64,000 nucleotides of DNA from Levilinea saccharolytica (GTDB lineage: Bacteria > Chloroflexota > Anaerolineae > Anaerolineales > Anaerolineaceae), in assembly GCF_001306035.1 (NCBI RefSeq), contig NZ_LGCM01000064.1:1-64000 (forward strand). The letters run 5' to 3'. The notes beneath the pieces are model-generated. The model was not told the origin of the DNA. It saw nothing but the letters and a program-made list of their open reading frames with translations, and made no database searches. The translations under genes were made by a program, and so were the position numbers. Of this stretch, positions 38,780 through 47,239 are shown one piece after another. The stretch's first letter is position 1; each line of letters starts with the position of its first letter.

Positions 38780-41038
38780 TTAAGCTGGACGGATCAGCAT
38801 CTCAGGGCGGATGGGGGCGGCATGGACGCGCACACCCGTGGCGGCAAACACGGCATTGGCCACGGCGGCGGCGGTGGGCGCGGTGACAGCTTCGCCGATG
38901 CCCTTGGCGCCGTAGGGGCCGCTGCTTTCCGGCTGTTCCAGCAGGATGATCTTGACCTCGCCGGGGATATCCATCGCCGTGGGCAGCACATATTCAGCCA
39001 GCCCGTCCACCCACTGCCCGTTGGCTTTCAGGATCATATCTTCCGACAGGGCAAAGCCCATGCCCATCGCCAGCCCGCCTTCCACCTGACCTTCCAGCGC
39101 GGCGCGGTTGATCACGCGGCCCACGTCGTGGACGGCGGTGGCGTGGGTGACTTCTACGCTGCCCAGCTCACTGTCCACCTCCACGCGCATGACCTGCGCG
39201 CCCAGGCAGAAGAGCACGTGCGGCATGCCGATTCCCAGGTCGGTGGGGATTTCGGGGCCGTAAGGGAAGGAGAAGGTGGCTGTGCTGTGCAGGGCGCGGC
39301 CTTCTTCGGCCAGGCGGCTGGTGATTTCAGCGGCGGGGATGGGGGGCAGGTGGGGCTGATCCAACCGCAGCAGTTGGCCGCCGCGGTATTCCAGCTGATC
39401 GGGCTGCACGCCCAACAGGCGGGCTCCTTCCTCTTTCAGCATGTCGATCAGGCGCACGGCGGCCAGCATGGAGGAATTGCCCACCATGTAAGTCATGCGC
39501 GAGGCGCAGGTGACGCCGCCGTCTGGGGAGAGGAGGGTGTTGATGGGGGCCACCTCCACCTGGGACAGGTCTACGCCCAGCGCCTCGGCGGTGATCTGGG
39601 CGGCGGCGATGTTTAACCCCTGCCCCAGGTCGGGCGCGCCGATGCGCAGCAGCACCTGACCGTCTGGCTGCCATTCCAGGCGGTTGGTGCTGTCATCCGG
39701 CACGCCCCAGCCCAGGCCCATGGTTTGCAGGGCCATCGCCATGCCGACCCCCGCTTTTTTGCCAGGGGAGGCGGGCAGGGCTTTCAGACGCGCCACCTCC
39801 TGCGCGGCGGTTTCCAGAGCCAGGCTGGTGCTTTCGGCCTGGTTGACGCGCACGCGGGTGAAGTTGAAGTCACCAGGGCGCCAGATGTTGCGGCGGCGCA
39901 CCTCCAGCGGGTCGAGACCCAGGCGGTGGGCCAGCGTGTCCACCAGGCTTTCGATGGCGAAATTGGCCTGGGGCGCGCCAAAGCCGCGCATGGCCCCGGC
40001 GATAGGGGCGTTGGTGTAAACCACAAAGGTCTCAGAGCGCACGTGGGGAATGCGGTACGGCCCGGCGGCCACTTCGGTGAGCAGTTGGCCCACGGCCGGC
40101 CCGTAGGAAGCGTAAGCGCCGGTATCCAGGTGGGTGGTGATCTCTACGGCGGTGATGGTGCCGTCTTGTTTGGCTCCCAGGCGGTAATGCAGCTGCCCGG
40201 AGTGTCGCTTGGGGTGAGCCAGCATGGATTCTTCGCGCGAATTGACCAGGCGCACCGCCCCGCGGGTGCAGTAGGCGGCCAGCCCGGCCAGCACGGGCAT
40301 GTTGGCGTCTTCCTTACCGCCAAAGGCGCCGCCAATGGCGGCCACGCACACCTGCACCTGCTCTTCGGGCAGATTCACAGCGGCGGCGATATGGTGGCGG
40401 TCGTGGAAGGGCTTCTGCGAAGAAACCCACACGGTGAGCGTGCCGTTGGGGTTGAGCACGGCCTGTGAGGCTTCGGTCTCCAGATAAGCGGGGTACACGC
40501 GCGGGACGTGGAAGGTCTCTTCCAGGATGAGATCGGCCTGGGCTAACCCCTGGGCGGTGTCGCCGTGGCAGACGGTGAAATGGCTGAGGACGTTGCCGTT
40601 CTCGTGAACCTGGGGCGCATCCGGCTGGGCGGCGGCGAAGGGATCAATCACCGCTGGCAGCGGTTCGTAGGTGACCTGAACGCGTTTGTGGGCTTCATCG
40701 GCAGCCTGGCGGGTTTTGGCCACCACGATCGCCACCGGCTCGCCCATGAAGCGCACCTTGTCGCTGGCCAATACAGGCCGATCGGGCAGCAGATCGCCGT
40801 AGATTTTGGCGCCAGGGATATCGGCGTGGGTGAGCACGGCGATGACGCCGGGGACGGCCAGGGCCTCGGCGGTTTCAATGCGCAGGATGCGGGCGTGCAG
40901 GTGGGGGCTGCGCACAATGCGCCCGTGGGTCAGGTTGGGCAGGTCGGTGTCGGCCACGTACTGCGCCTGTCCGGTGACTTTCTCCAGGGCGTCGCGGCGC
41001 GGGTAAGATTTTCCCAGGTGCAGAGGGGTATCAGTCAT
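38780..41038 (-). CDS. xdhA: Xanthine dehydrogenase-type molybdenum hydroxylase, large subunit
   Basis: A 752-aa molybdopterin-binding subunit of the xanthine oxidase family, which hydroxylates purines or other N-heterocycles. Motifs: KVTGQAQYVADTDLP at the N-terminus, GGAFGGKEDANM, AMRGFGAPQANFAIES, a central DLGQGLNIAAAQI and the C-terminal GAKGIGEAVTAPT with the catalytic glutamate. The true start at 41038 overlaps the FeS-subunit gene by 8 bp; the open frame extending to 41329 is read-through across that gene. Whether it carries the labile selenium ligand known from some purine hydroxylases cannot be told from sequence. Confidence 0.9.
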   Translation of the reverse strand: MTDTPLHLGKSYPRRDALEKVTGQAQYVADTDLPNLTHGRIVRSPHLHARILRIETAEALAVPGVIAVLTHADIPGAKIYGDLLPDRPVLASDKVRFMGEPVAIVVAKTRQAADEAHKRVQVTYEPLPAVIDPFAAAQPDAPQVHENGNVLSHFTVCHGDTAQGLAQADLILEETFHVPRVYPAYLETEASQAVLNPNGTLTVWVSSQKPFHDRHHIAAAVNLPEEQVQVCVAAIGGAFGGKEDANMPVLAGLAAYCTRGAVRLVNSREESMLAHPKRHSGQLHYRLGAKQDGTITAVEITTHLDTGAYASYGPAVGQLLTEVAAGPYRIPHVRSETFVVYTNAPIAGAMRGFGAPQANFAIESLVDTLAHRLGLDPLEVRRRNIWRPGDFNFTRVRVNQAESTSLALETAAQEVARLKALPASPGKKAGVGMAMALQTMGLGWGVPDDSTNRLEWQPDGQVLLRIGAPDLGQGLNIAAAQITAEALGVDLSQVEVAPINTLLSPDGGVTCASRMTYMVGNSSMLAAVRLIDMLKEEGARLLGVQPDQLEYRGGQLLRLDQPHLPPIPAAEITSRLAEEGRALHSTATFSFPYGPEIPTDLGIGMPHVLFCLGAQVMRVEVDSELGSVEVTHATAVHDVGRVINRAALEGQVEGGLAMGMGFALSEDMILKANGQWVDGLAEYVLPTAMDIPGEVKIILLEQPESSGPYGAKGIGEAVTAPTAAAVANAVFAATGVRVHAAPIRPEMLIRPA

Positions 41039-41507
41039 GGCGCAGCTCCTCGGCGGCCATCTGCACCGCCTGGATGATCTTGGTGTAGCCGGTGCAGCGG
41101 CAGATGTTGCCCGCCAGCGCCTGACGGATATCTTCTTCCTGCGGCTGGGGGTTGTGGTCCAGCAGAGCTTTGGAGGCCATGACCATACCGGGGATGCAGA
41201 AACCGCACTGCACCGCGCCTGCATCCACGAAGGCTTGTTGGATGGGGTGCAGCTGGCCGGATTTGGACAGCCCTTCGATGGTCTCCACTGTGCAGCCGTC
41301 GGCCTGGCCCGCCAACACCAGACAGGCATTGACGGCGGCCCCGTTCATCAGCACGGTGCAGGCCCCACATTCGCCGGATTCGCAGCCGTTTTTGGCACCG
41401 GTGAGGCCTAAATCTTCGCGCAGGATGTCCAGCAGGGTGCGGTTGGGCAGGGTGATGAGGGTGTGCGTGGTTTCGTTAACCGTGAGGGTGATTTCGATGG
41501 GTTTCAT
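41031..41507 (-). CDS. xdhC: Molybdenum hydroxylase [2Fe-2S] subunit
   Basis: A 158-aa electron-transfer subunit with two [2Fe-2S] clusters. The plant-ferredoxin-type cluster is bound by Cys42, Cys47, Cys50 and Cys62 (CESGECGAC...C); the second by Cys101, Cys104, Cys136 and Cys138 (CGFC...CRC). Length and cysteine spacing are standard. It overlaps the FAD-subunit gene by 4 bp upstream and the large-subunit gene by 8 bp downstream, so the three subunits are translationally coupled. Confidence 0.95.
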   Translation of the reverse strand: MKPIEITLTVNETTHTLITLPNRTLLDILREDLGLTGAKNGCESGECGACTVLMNGAAVNACLVLAGQADGCTVETIEGLSKSGQLHPIQQAFVDAGAVQCGFCIPGMVMASKALLDHNPQPQEEDIRQALAGNICRCTGYTKIIQAVQMAAEELRHD

Positions 41508-42385
41508 ACGGTCCTCGCTTGGGCGGCTTCCTGGGCCTGGCTGAGGGCAGCCTGCAGGGCGCGCACCGCCAAAACGCCCGCGGCGCGGCGGCGGTAGGCG
41601 CGGCTGGCGCGCACATCATCAATGGGGCTGATTTCGACGGCGATCTGTTGGGCCGCAGACTGCCACAGTTCGGCGGAAGGAAGTTGACCGTGGAGCAGGT
41701 TCTCGGTCTGAGGGCAGCGGATGACGGTGGGGGCTGAGGCGCCCACAGCCACCCGCACCTGCTCCAGACGGCCTTCGGGGCTGAGGCGCACAGCGGCGGC
41801 GGCGCTGACGATGGCGATGGTCATGCCGCGGCGCGGGCCGATTTTGAGAAAGGCGCTGCCCAGGTCTTCGGCGGGCAGCTCAAAGCGCACGGATTGGATG
41901 AACTCACCGCGCTGCAGGGCGGTTTGACCGGGGCCGAGCAGGAATTGCGCCAGGGGCAAGCTGCGCGAGCCTTTAGCGCTGGTGAGGGTGACCTCGGCGT
42001 TGTAGATCATCAAGGGGGGGACGGCATCCGCGGCGGGTGAGGCATTGGCCAGGTTGCCGCCCAGCGTGGCGCGCTGGCGGGTCATGGGCGCGCCCACCCA
42101 CTGCGCGGCCTGGGTGAGTGCCGGGGCGGCGGCGCGCAGGGTGGGGTGGGCCTGAATGGCGGCGAAGGTGGTCAGCGCGCCAATTTCCACCTGGGTGTTG
42201 TGGATGCGGATGCCTTCCAGCTCGCTGACTCGGCTGATATCCACCAGCAGTGCGGGCTGCAGGCGGCCGGTGTGCATTTGGGGAAGAACATCCGTGCCGC
42301 CCGCGACGATTTTGGCATGGGGCTGCTGCAGCGCCTGACAAAGCTCGTCCAGGTGAGCGGGCCGGAGGTAGTTAAAGGTTTGCAT
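41504..42385 (-). CDS. xdhB: Molybdenum hydroxylase FAD-binding subunit
   Basis: A 293-aa subunit of the CoxM/XdhB FAD family that passes electrons from the FeS subunit to NAD or another acceptor. FAD-binding motifs are KIVAGGTDVLPQM (about 25-37) and TLGGNLANASPAADAVPPL (about 106-124). The C-terminal CO_deh_flav_C region (about 180-285) is complete. GGGAG lies upstream of the ATG at 42385. It lies 45 nt downstream of the second adenine deaminase gene in the same operon. Confidence 0.94.
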   Translation of the reverse strand: MQTFNYLRPAHLDELCQALQQPHAKIVAGGTDVLPQMHTGRLQPALLVDISRVSELEGIRIHNTQVEIGALTTFAAIQAHPTLRAAAPALTQAAQWVGAPMTRQRATLGGNLANASPAADAVPPLMIYNAEVTLTSAKGSRSLPLAQFLLGPGQTALQRGEFIQSVRFELPAEDLGSAFLKIGPRRGMTIAIVSAAAAVRLSPEGRLEQVRVAVGASAPTVIRCPQTENLLHGQLPSAELWQSAAQQIAVEISPIDDVRASRAYRRRAAGVLAVRALQAALSQAQEAAQARTV

Positions 42386-42430
42386 GGCTGCTCCCGATGT
42401 GAGGGTAGGGCGGGCCTGGGCCGTGAGGGG

Positions 42431-44194
42431 CTAATCCAAACCCAGCAGGGGGCTGATGAGGGCGTGCTGGTGAACATCCACCAGGCCGCGGTCGGTGAGG
42501 CCCAGTTCGGGGACGGTGGGCAGCGAGATGAAGGCCAGGGTCATGAAGGGGGCCGGCAGGACGCAGCCCAGGGAATGGGCGGCGGCGTTGAGGGCTTCCA
42601 GCACGCGGATGACTTCCAGGGGCGGCGCTTCGCTGATCAGTCCGCCAAAGGGCAGGGGCAGTTGGGCGATCACCTGATCCCCCAGGGCGGCCACCAAGCC
42701 GCCCTGCATCTCCTGGGTGGCGCGGGCGCAAGTGGCCATGGAGAGGTCGTCCGCCCCGGCGATGACCAGGTTGTGATGGTCGTGGGACACGGTGGAAGAG
42801 ATGGCGCCGCGTTTCAGGCCGAAACCGCGCACAAAAGTGGTGCCGATGTTGCCGTTTTTGCCGTAGCGTTCCACCACCGAGAGCTTGACCACATCCGCCT
42901 GGGGATCGGTCTGCACGGCGCCGTCCACTACCGGCAGCAGGGCTTCTCCGGCGCGGTTGATGATCTGATCGCCGGTAATTTCGATGACCCGCGCGCGAAC
43001 CGCTGCGCCCTGGGCCGCCAGGCGGTAATGCTCGGCCTGCAGCCCGCGGGTGATCTTCACGGTGTGGTGCAGCCAATCGGGGTAGGCGGGGGCGGGGGTA
43101 GGGATGATCATCTTGCCGTTCTGGGCCACGCGCCGCCCTTTGAAGAAGACCTCTTCGGGGGCAATGCGCTCCAGGCTGGAGATGAGGAGGATATCGGCCC
43201 AGCGGCCGGGGGCCAGGGAACCCAGCTCGTGATCCAGCCGGAAATGTTGGGCGGCGTTGAGGGTGGCCATCTGAATGGCACGCACGGGGGGCATGCCCAG
43301 GGCGATGGCCTGTTCGACCATGTAGTTGATATGGCCTTCGTGCAGGATTTCGTTGGGGTGCTTGTCGTCGGTGCACATCATCCAATGGCGCGTGTCGGCG
43401 TTTTCACGCAGCAGCCCCCCCACCAATTCTTTCAGGTTGCGCTCGGTGGAACCCTCGCGGATGAGAACGGACAGCCCCAGGGCCACGCGCTGTTTGGCCT
43501 CGGCGTAATCCACACATTCGTGGTCGTCGGCCAGACCGCCGCAGGCATAGGCGGTGAGGGCTTCGGGCGAAAGGCCGGCGGCATGCCCATTGGCAATTTT
43601 CCCCAGGGCGTGAGCGGCGGTGACTTTGGCGAAGTATTCTTCGCGCAGGCCGAGGATTTTGGAAGGGTCCAGTTCGCCCAGGCTGATGCTTTGCGGCCAG
43701 GCGAGGACTTCTTGCACTTCGGCCAGGCCCAGTTCGCCGCCGGTGGTTTCCAGGCCGGGGGCGGTGGGCACGCGCGAGCAAACCTCTAAAAATACATGGT
43801 AGGGAAGCTGGTCACTTCCGGCGAAGAAGGCTTTCAGGCCCTCGATGCCCGCCACGTTGGAAATTTCCATCGGGTCGGCAAACACGGCGGTCGTGCCGTG
43901 GGGGACCATAAATTCAGCCAATCCCGCTGGGGTCAGGAGGGTGGAATCAATGTGCACATGCGTGTCAATCAATCCTGGCAGCGCAAAACGCCCCTGCCCA
44001 TCCCAAATGGATTCGGCGGGGGCGTCTTTGGGGGCCTGGCAGGTGACGATGCGGCCGTGTTTGATGCCAATATTGCCCGGCTCCACCAGGCCGCTGTACA
44101 CGTTCACCACCTGTACGTTAAGAATCAGGGCGTCGAAGGCTATGCGGCCTAATGCTGCCTGCACCAGGTCCATGCGTACACCGGTAAGGTCCAT
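42431..44194 (-). CDS. ade: Adenine deaminase-family amidohydrolase (second, divergent copy)
   Basis: A 587-aa member of the adenine deaminase family. LPGLIDTHVHIDSTLLTP (HxH), GTTAVFADPMEISNV, CSRVPTAPGLET, MMCTDDKHPNEIL and the C-terminal VSHDHHNLVIAG are present. Compared with the copy at 19380 it has Met where DPHEI has His, and IDS instead of VES after the HxH motif, so its preferred substrate may differ from adenine. It is the first gene of the divergent ade-xdhB-xdhC-xdhA operon. GGAG is 6 nt before the ATG at 44194. Confidence 0.87.
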   Translation of the reverse strand: MDLTGVRMDLVQAALGRIAFDALILNVQVVNVYSGLVEPGNIGIKHGRIVTCQAPKDAPAESIWDGQGRFALPGLIDTHVHIDSTLLTPAGLAEFMVPHGTTAVFADPMEISNVAGIEGLKAFFAGSDQLPYHVFLEVCSRVPTAPGLETTGGELGLAEVQEVLAWPQSISLGELDPSKILGLREEYFAKVTAAHALGKIANGHAAGLSPEALTAYACGGLADDHECVDYAEAKQRVALGLSVLIREGSTERNLKELVGGLLRENADTRHWMMCTDDKHPNEILHEGHINYMVEQAIALGMPPVRAIQMATLNAAQHFRLDHELGSLAPGRWADILLISSLERIAPEEVFFKGRRVAQNGKMIIPTPAPAYPDWLHHTVKITRGLQAEHYRLAAQGAAVRARVIEITGDQIINRAGEALLPVVDGAVQTDPQADVVKLSVVERYGKNGNIGTTFVRGFGLKRGAISSTVSHDHHNLVIAGADDLSMATCARATQEMQGGLVAALGDQVIAQLPLPFGGLISEAPPLEVIRVLEALNAAAHSLGCVLPAPFMTLAFISLPTVPELGLTDRGLVDVHQHALISPLLGLD

Positions 44195-44228
44195 GCGGTT
44201 CTCCTTGTTTTTAAGAGTGGATATTTTT

Positions 44229-44257
44229 ATTATACAACGAGCAGAAAGTGGTAAACT
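44229..44257 (-). promoter_or_regulatory. Candidate promoter of the ade-xdh operon
   Basis: On the minus strand TATAAT (44234-44229) is a perfect -10; the region 17 bp upstream (AGTTTA) is a poor -35. The predicted start leaves a short leader of about 30 nt. No TTGTCAGACAA-like site was found here. Confidence 0.45.
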
Positions 44258-44309
44258 AATTTCAGGCAGGTCAAACCGGATTCTTCCTTTCGAGAGAAAG
44301 GCGGCCAGT

Positions 44310-44879
44310 GTGAGCTATTCCCCCCCTACTTCAGCGATCATCCTGGTGGCGGTGGTGCCCTCGCCGCGCGACCTTGAGATTGCGCGGGTGTTGGGCTGGT
44401 ACCGCATTCCCCTGCGCTCCGCTCCCAAGGTGGTGGACGTGGATTACCTGGCCTTTTACCAGACGGGCGCGTTTGGCGAGGCGGAACGCTGGAAGATTCA
44501 CTGGTGCGCAGAGGTGCGCGGGCACGAGCTGACCACCCGTGCGGACTTGTTCCGCAGTGAGCCGCAGCATCCGCGCGCGCGTGAGGAATATTATAAATTG
44601 CAGCTCGGCCCGCTGCAGGCCTTACCCGCGCCCATCGCGGCCGGGCGGTGGCGGCGCATCACATTTTTATATACCACGGGCGAGCTGATGGCGCAGGCCC
44701 AGGAGATTCGCGATCTGGTGGTGCGTTCAGAGGAGCGCGATGTGTTGTGGCGGGCGCTGCGCGAGCGGGCGCTGAGCGCCAGCCGCTACCGCGCTGAGGA
44801 TTTGCCAGAGATCCCTATAGAACCGGCTTTATTAGCCATGTTGGGGGGCTGGGGAGGTGTGGATGGAAGCACAAAATAA
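44310..44879 (+). CDS. Conserved hypothetical protein
   Basis: A 189-aa soluble protein starting at a GTG with AAGG 8 nt upstream. I do not recognise a named family. The text ILVAVVPSPRDLEIARVLGWYRIPL and KVVDVDYLAFYQTGAF, then an HWCAEVRGHEL strand and GRWRRITFLYTTGE, gives a compact alpha/beta domain of a kind I associate with Chloroflexota hypothetical proteins. A nuclease-like role is conceivable but unsupported. It overlaps the next gene by 17 bp, which implies coupled expression. It is divergent from the ade-xdh operon. Confidence 0.7.
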   Translation: MSYSPPTSAIILVAVVPSPRDLEIARVLGWYRIPLRSAPKVVDVDYLAFYQTGAFGEAERWKIHWCAEVRGHELTTRADLFRSEPQHPRAREEYYKLQLGPLQALPAPIAAGRWRRITFLYTTGELMAQAQEIRDLVVRSEERDVLWRALRERALSASRYRAEDLPEIPIEPALLAMLGGWGGVDGSTK

Positions 44880-45639
44880 CTGGGTGACGCTGATTGCGGC
44901 GGCGGCCTGTTTGGGTTCGTTGGGCGTGATGGTATTGGCGTTTGACGCGCTGTTGACTTTTGTGGGGTGGAAGCAGAAAAAGACGGAAGGCACGTTAAAA
45001 GAAGCCCAATCGCTGAGCGTGGCGCAGCTGCGGCCGACGAAATCATTGGTGTGCCTGCGCGGGCAGATTATGCGTGTAGGCGAATTGCTGGATGTGCATG
45101 CTGCCCAACCGCTGGCCCTGATCCGCATGCGGGTAGAAGTGTACGAATACGACCCCATTGACGAGCAGAACAACTGGCGTCCCTGGGGCGATAAGATCAA
45201 AACCACCCCTTTCCTGTTGGCCGACCCCAGCGGGGAGGTATGGGTGGACCCGGCCGGAGCGGATAAGACGCGCTTTTTGGGGCCGGGCAGCGAGCCCACC
45301 CCAGAGCAAATCAGCGACGCCAGCCGGATTTTGGATCTGCCGCTGGAGGGCTTGGGGCGAAAACGGGCGCGCTACCAGCTTTGGGAGCTGCGCCAGGGTG
45401 ACACGGTGACGGTGTACGGCGCGGTGCGCGGCACGGGCGCGGGGGTGCAGGTGGAAAAACCGCCCCAGGGGCCGTTGGTGATCACTGGGTTAGATCGGGC
45501 GGCCCTGGAGCGTTCGCAGGCCAAGCGCACCAAGCTGAGCATGGGGCTGGCCATTGGGTTGGGCGTTTTGGGGGTGCTGCTGCTGTGCTGCGCAGGGGGC
45601 AGCGTGGTGGTGGGCCTGCTGCGCATGTCGGGCGGTTAG
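44863..45639 (+). CDS. Membrane protein with GIDE/MULAN-like domain (tentative)
   Basis: A 258-aa protein with an N-terminal membrane helix (about 8-30) and a C-terminal one (about 226-248) flanking a soluble beta-rich domain. The domain reads LVCLRGQIMRVG, then ALIRMRVEVYEYDPIDEQNNW, PFLLADPSGEVWVDPAGAD and YQLWELRQGDTVTVYGAVRG. This pattern resembles bacterial homologues of the mitochondrial E3-ligase-associated GIDE domain, whose bacterial role is unknown. ATG 44863 has GGAGG 5 nt upstream. It overlaps the preceding hypothetical gene. Confidence 0.65.
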   Translation: MEAQNNWVTLIAAAACLGSLGVMVLAFDALLTFVGWKQKKTEGTLKEAQSLSVAQLRPTKSLVCLRGQIMRVGELLDVHAAQPLALIRMRVEVYEYDPIDEQNNWRPWGDKIKTTPFLLADPSGEVWVDPAGADKTRFLGPGSEPTPEQISDASRILDLPLEGLGRKRARYQLWELRQGDTVTVYGAVRGTGAGVQVEKPPQGPLVITGLDRAALERSQAKRTKLSMGLAIGLGVLGVLLLCCAGGSVVVGLLRMSGG

Positions 45640-45657
45640 GCCCGCCGCGTGAGAACT

Positions 45658-45720
45658 CCGCGCCCGGGGCGGGCGCGGCCTGAAAAAATTCCCCTAGGGG
45701 CGGGCATAAACTGGTAGAAT
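45658..45720 (+). promoter_or_regulatory. Hairpin and extended -10 promoter before hydA
   Basis: CCGCGCCC (45658-45665) pairs with GGGCGCGG (45671-45678) just past the membrane-protein gene, without a T-run. TGGTAGAAT (45712-45720) is an extended -10 motif and would start transcription near 45727, about 85 nt before the dihydropyrimidinase ATG. Confidence 0.45.
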
Positions 45721-45811
45721 TAATGCGAACGGCCAAACCGCGCGCGGTTTTGGCGCGTGAAAACTGGTAGATGGGTATGAGCGCATTTTTTGACCTGGAG
45801 GAGGTGTTCAC

Positions 45812-47233
45812 ATGGCTTTGCTGATCCGTTCGGGGACGTTGGTGACCGCGGCAGAGACTTTTCAGGCGGATATCCTGGTGGAGGGCGGTAAGATCGCCCA
45901 AATTGGCCCGCATTTGACCGCCCCCGCCGACGCCGAGGTGGTGGACGCCAGCGGCATGCTGGTTTTGCCCGGTGGGGTGGATGCGCATGTGCATTTGGAC
46001 CTGCCCATGTTTGGCACGGTTTCTTCAGACGACCACTACACCGGCATGAAGGCCGCGGCTTTTGGCGGAACCACCACGGTGATTGACTTCATCTCGCAGG
46101 ACCGCAGCCCGCTGCTGGCGAATGTGGCCGCGCTGAAGGCCAAGGCCGAAGCCAAGGCGGCGGTGGATTACAGCTTTCATATGAACATCACCCGCCTGGA
46201 TGCGCAGGTGGAAGCCGAGATCCCAAGCCTGGTGGAGGAAGGCATTACCAGCATTAAGGTGTTCACGGCTTACAACCAACGGCTGCGCTTGCAGGACGGC
46301 GAAATTTTCCGGGTGATGCGTATCGCCGGGCAGCACGGTATTCTCACCATGCTGCACGCCGAAAATGGGGATGTGATTGATATTTTGGTGGCCGAGGCGC
46401 TTGCGGCCGGCCACACGGCGCCCGAATGGCACGCGCATACCCGCCCGGCCTGGGGCGCGGTGGAGGCAGTGCTGCGCGGGGCGGCTTTGGCTACCCAGGC
46501 GCAGGCGCCTCTGTACGTGGTGCACATGAACGTGGCGGGTGAGGTGGATCAGCTGGAATATGCCCGCCAGAGCGGCCTGCCGGTGATGGGCGAGACCTGC
46601 CCGCAGTACCTGTTCTTTAACGAGAGCCATTTGAGCCGCCCAGACGGGGCCAAATGGATCTGTTCGCCGCCCATGCGCCTGGCGGAAGACAACGAAAGGC
46701 TGTGGGAAGGGCTGGAGAACCGCATTTTGCAGGTGGTGGCTACGGATCACTGCCCCTTCTTCTACGACGGTTCGCGTCCGATCCAATATGAAGGCCAGCC
46801 GGTGGCCATTCCTGGTAAGGAACTGGGCGCGGGTGATTTCACCAAGATCCCCAACGGCTTGCCCGGCGTGGGCGACCGCATGCCGGTGATGTGGACAGCC
46901 GGGGTGGGCAGCGGCCGTCTGACCCCCAACGAGTTTGTGGCCCTGACCTGCACCAACCCGGCCAAGATCTTTGGTATGTACCCGCAAAAGGGCACGCTGA
47001 TGCCGGGCGCAGACGCGGATATTGCCCTGTGGGACCCGCAGCGCAAGGTGCGCTATGGGGTGGCGATGGCCCACCACCGCACAGATTACAACCTGTATGA
47101 GGGCTGGGAACTGACTGGTTACCCGGTGAAGGTTTTCCTGCGCGGCCAGCTGATTGTGGATGAGGGCCGTTGGAACGGTCAGCCCGGCATGGGCCGCTTT
47201 GTCCGCCGCCAGCCTTTCGCGGGGATGATGTAG
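45812..47233 (+). CDS. hydA: Dihydropyrimidinase / hydantoinase
   Basis: A 473-aa cyclic amidohydrolase that opens dihydropyrimidine, hydantoin or related imide rings to N-carbamoyl amino acids. The binuclear metal site is complete: VDAHVHLDLPM (HxH), ITSIKVFTAY with the lysine that becomes carboxylated, LHAENGD, VVHMN and VATDHCPF with the catalytic Asp. Length is standard. Dihydropyrimidinase homologues (HyuA) accompany SsnA and YgeW in known purine/urate-degradation clusters, so its product could feed the carbamoyltransferases here. GGAGGAGG precedes the ATG at 45812. Confidence 0.92.
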   Translation: MALLIRSGTLVTAAETFQADILVEGGKIAQIGPHLTAPADAEVVDASGMLVLPGGVDAHVHLDLPMFGTVSSDDHYTGMKAAAFGGTTTVIDFISQDRSPLLANVAALKAKAEAKAAVDYSFHMNITRLDAQVEAEIPSLVEEGITSIKVFTAYNQRLRLQDGEIFRVMRIAGQHGILTMLHAENGDVIDILVAEALAAGHTAPEWHAHTRPAWGAVEAVLRGAALATQAQAPLYVVHMNVAGEVDQLEYARQSGLPVMGETCPQYLFFNESHLSRPDGAKWICSPPMRLAEDNERLWEGLENRILQVVATDHCPFFYDGSRPIQYEGQPVAIPGKELGAGDFTKIPNGLPGVGDRMPVMWTAGVGSGRLTPNEFVALTCTNPAKIFGMYPQKGTLMPGADADIALWDPQRKVRYGVAMAHHRTDYNLYEGWELTGYPVKVFLRGQLIVDEGRWNGQPGMGRFVRRQPFAGMM

Positions 47234-47239
47234 GCTTCT

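Noticed and set aside
38780-41038. Calling the molybdenum hydroxylase selenium-dependent because selB is nearby
   Set aside because: The labile selenium in such enzymes is not inserted by SelB and cannot be read from the coding sequence, so linkage alone is no evidence.
41039-41329. Upstream extension of the molybdenum-hydroxylase large subunit
   Set aside because: The extension runs out of frame through the FeS-subunit gene, and its residues do not match the family. The ATG at 41038 fits.
43845-44309. Upstream extension of the hypothetical protein at 44310 and possible overlap with ade
   Set aside because: The extension is antisense to the second adenine deaminase. The GTG at 44310 has a ribosome binding site and lies in the intergenic region.
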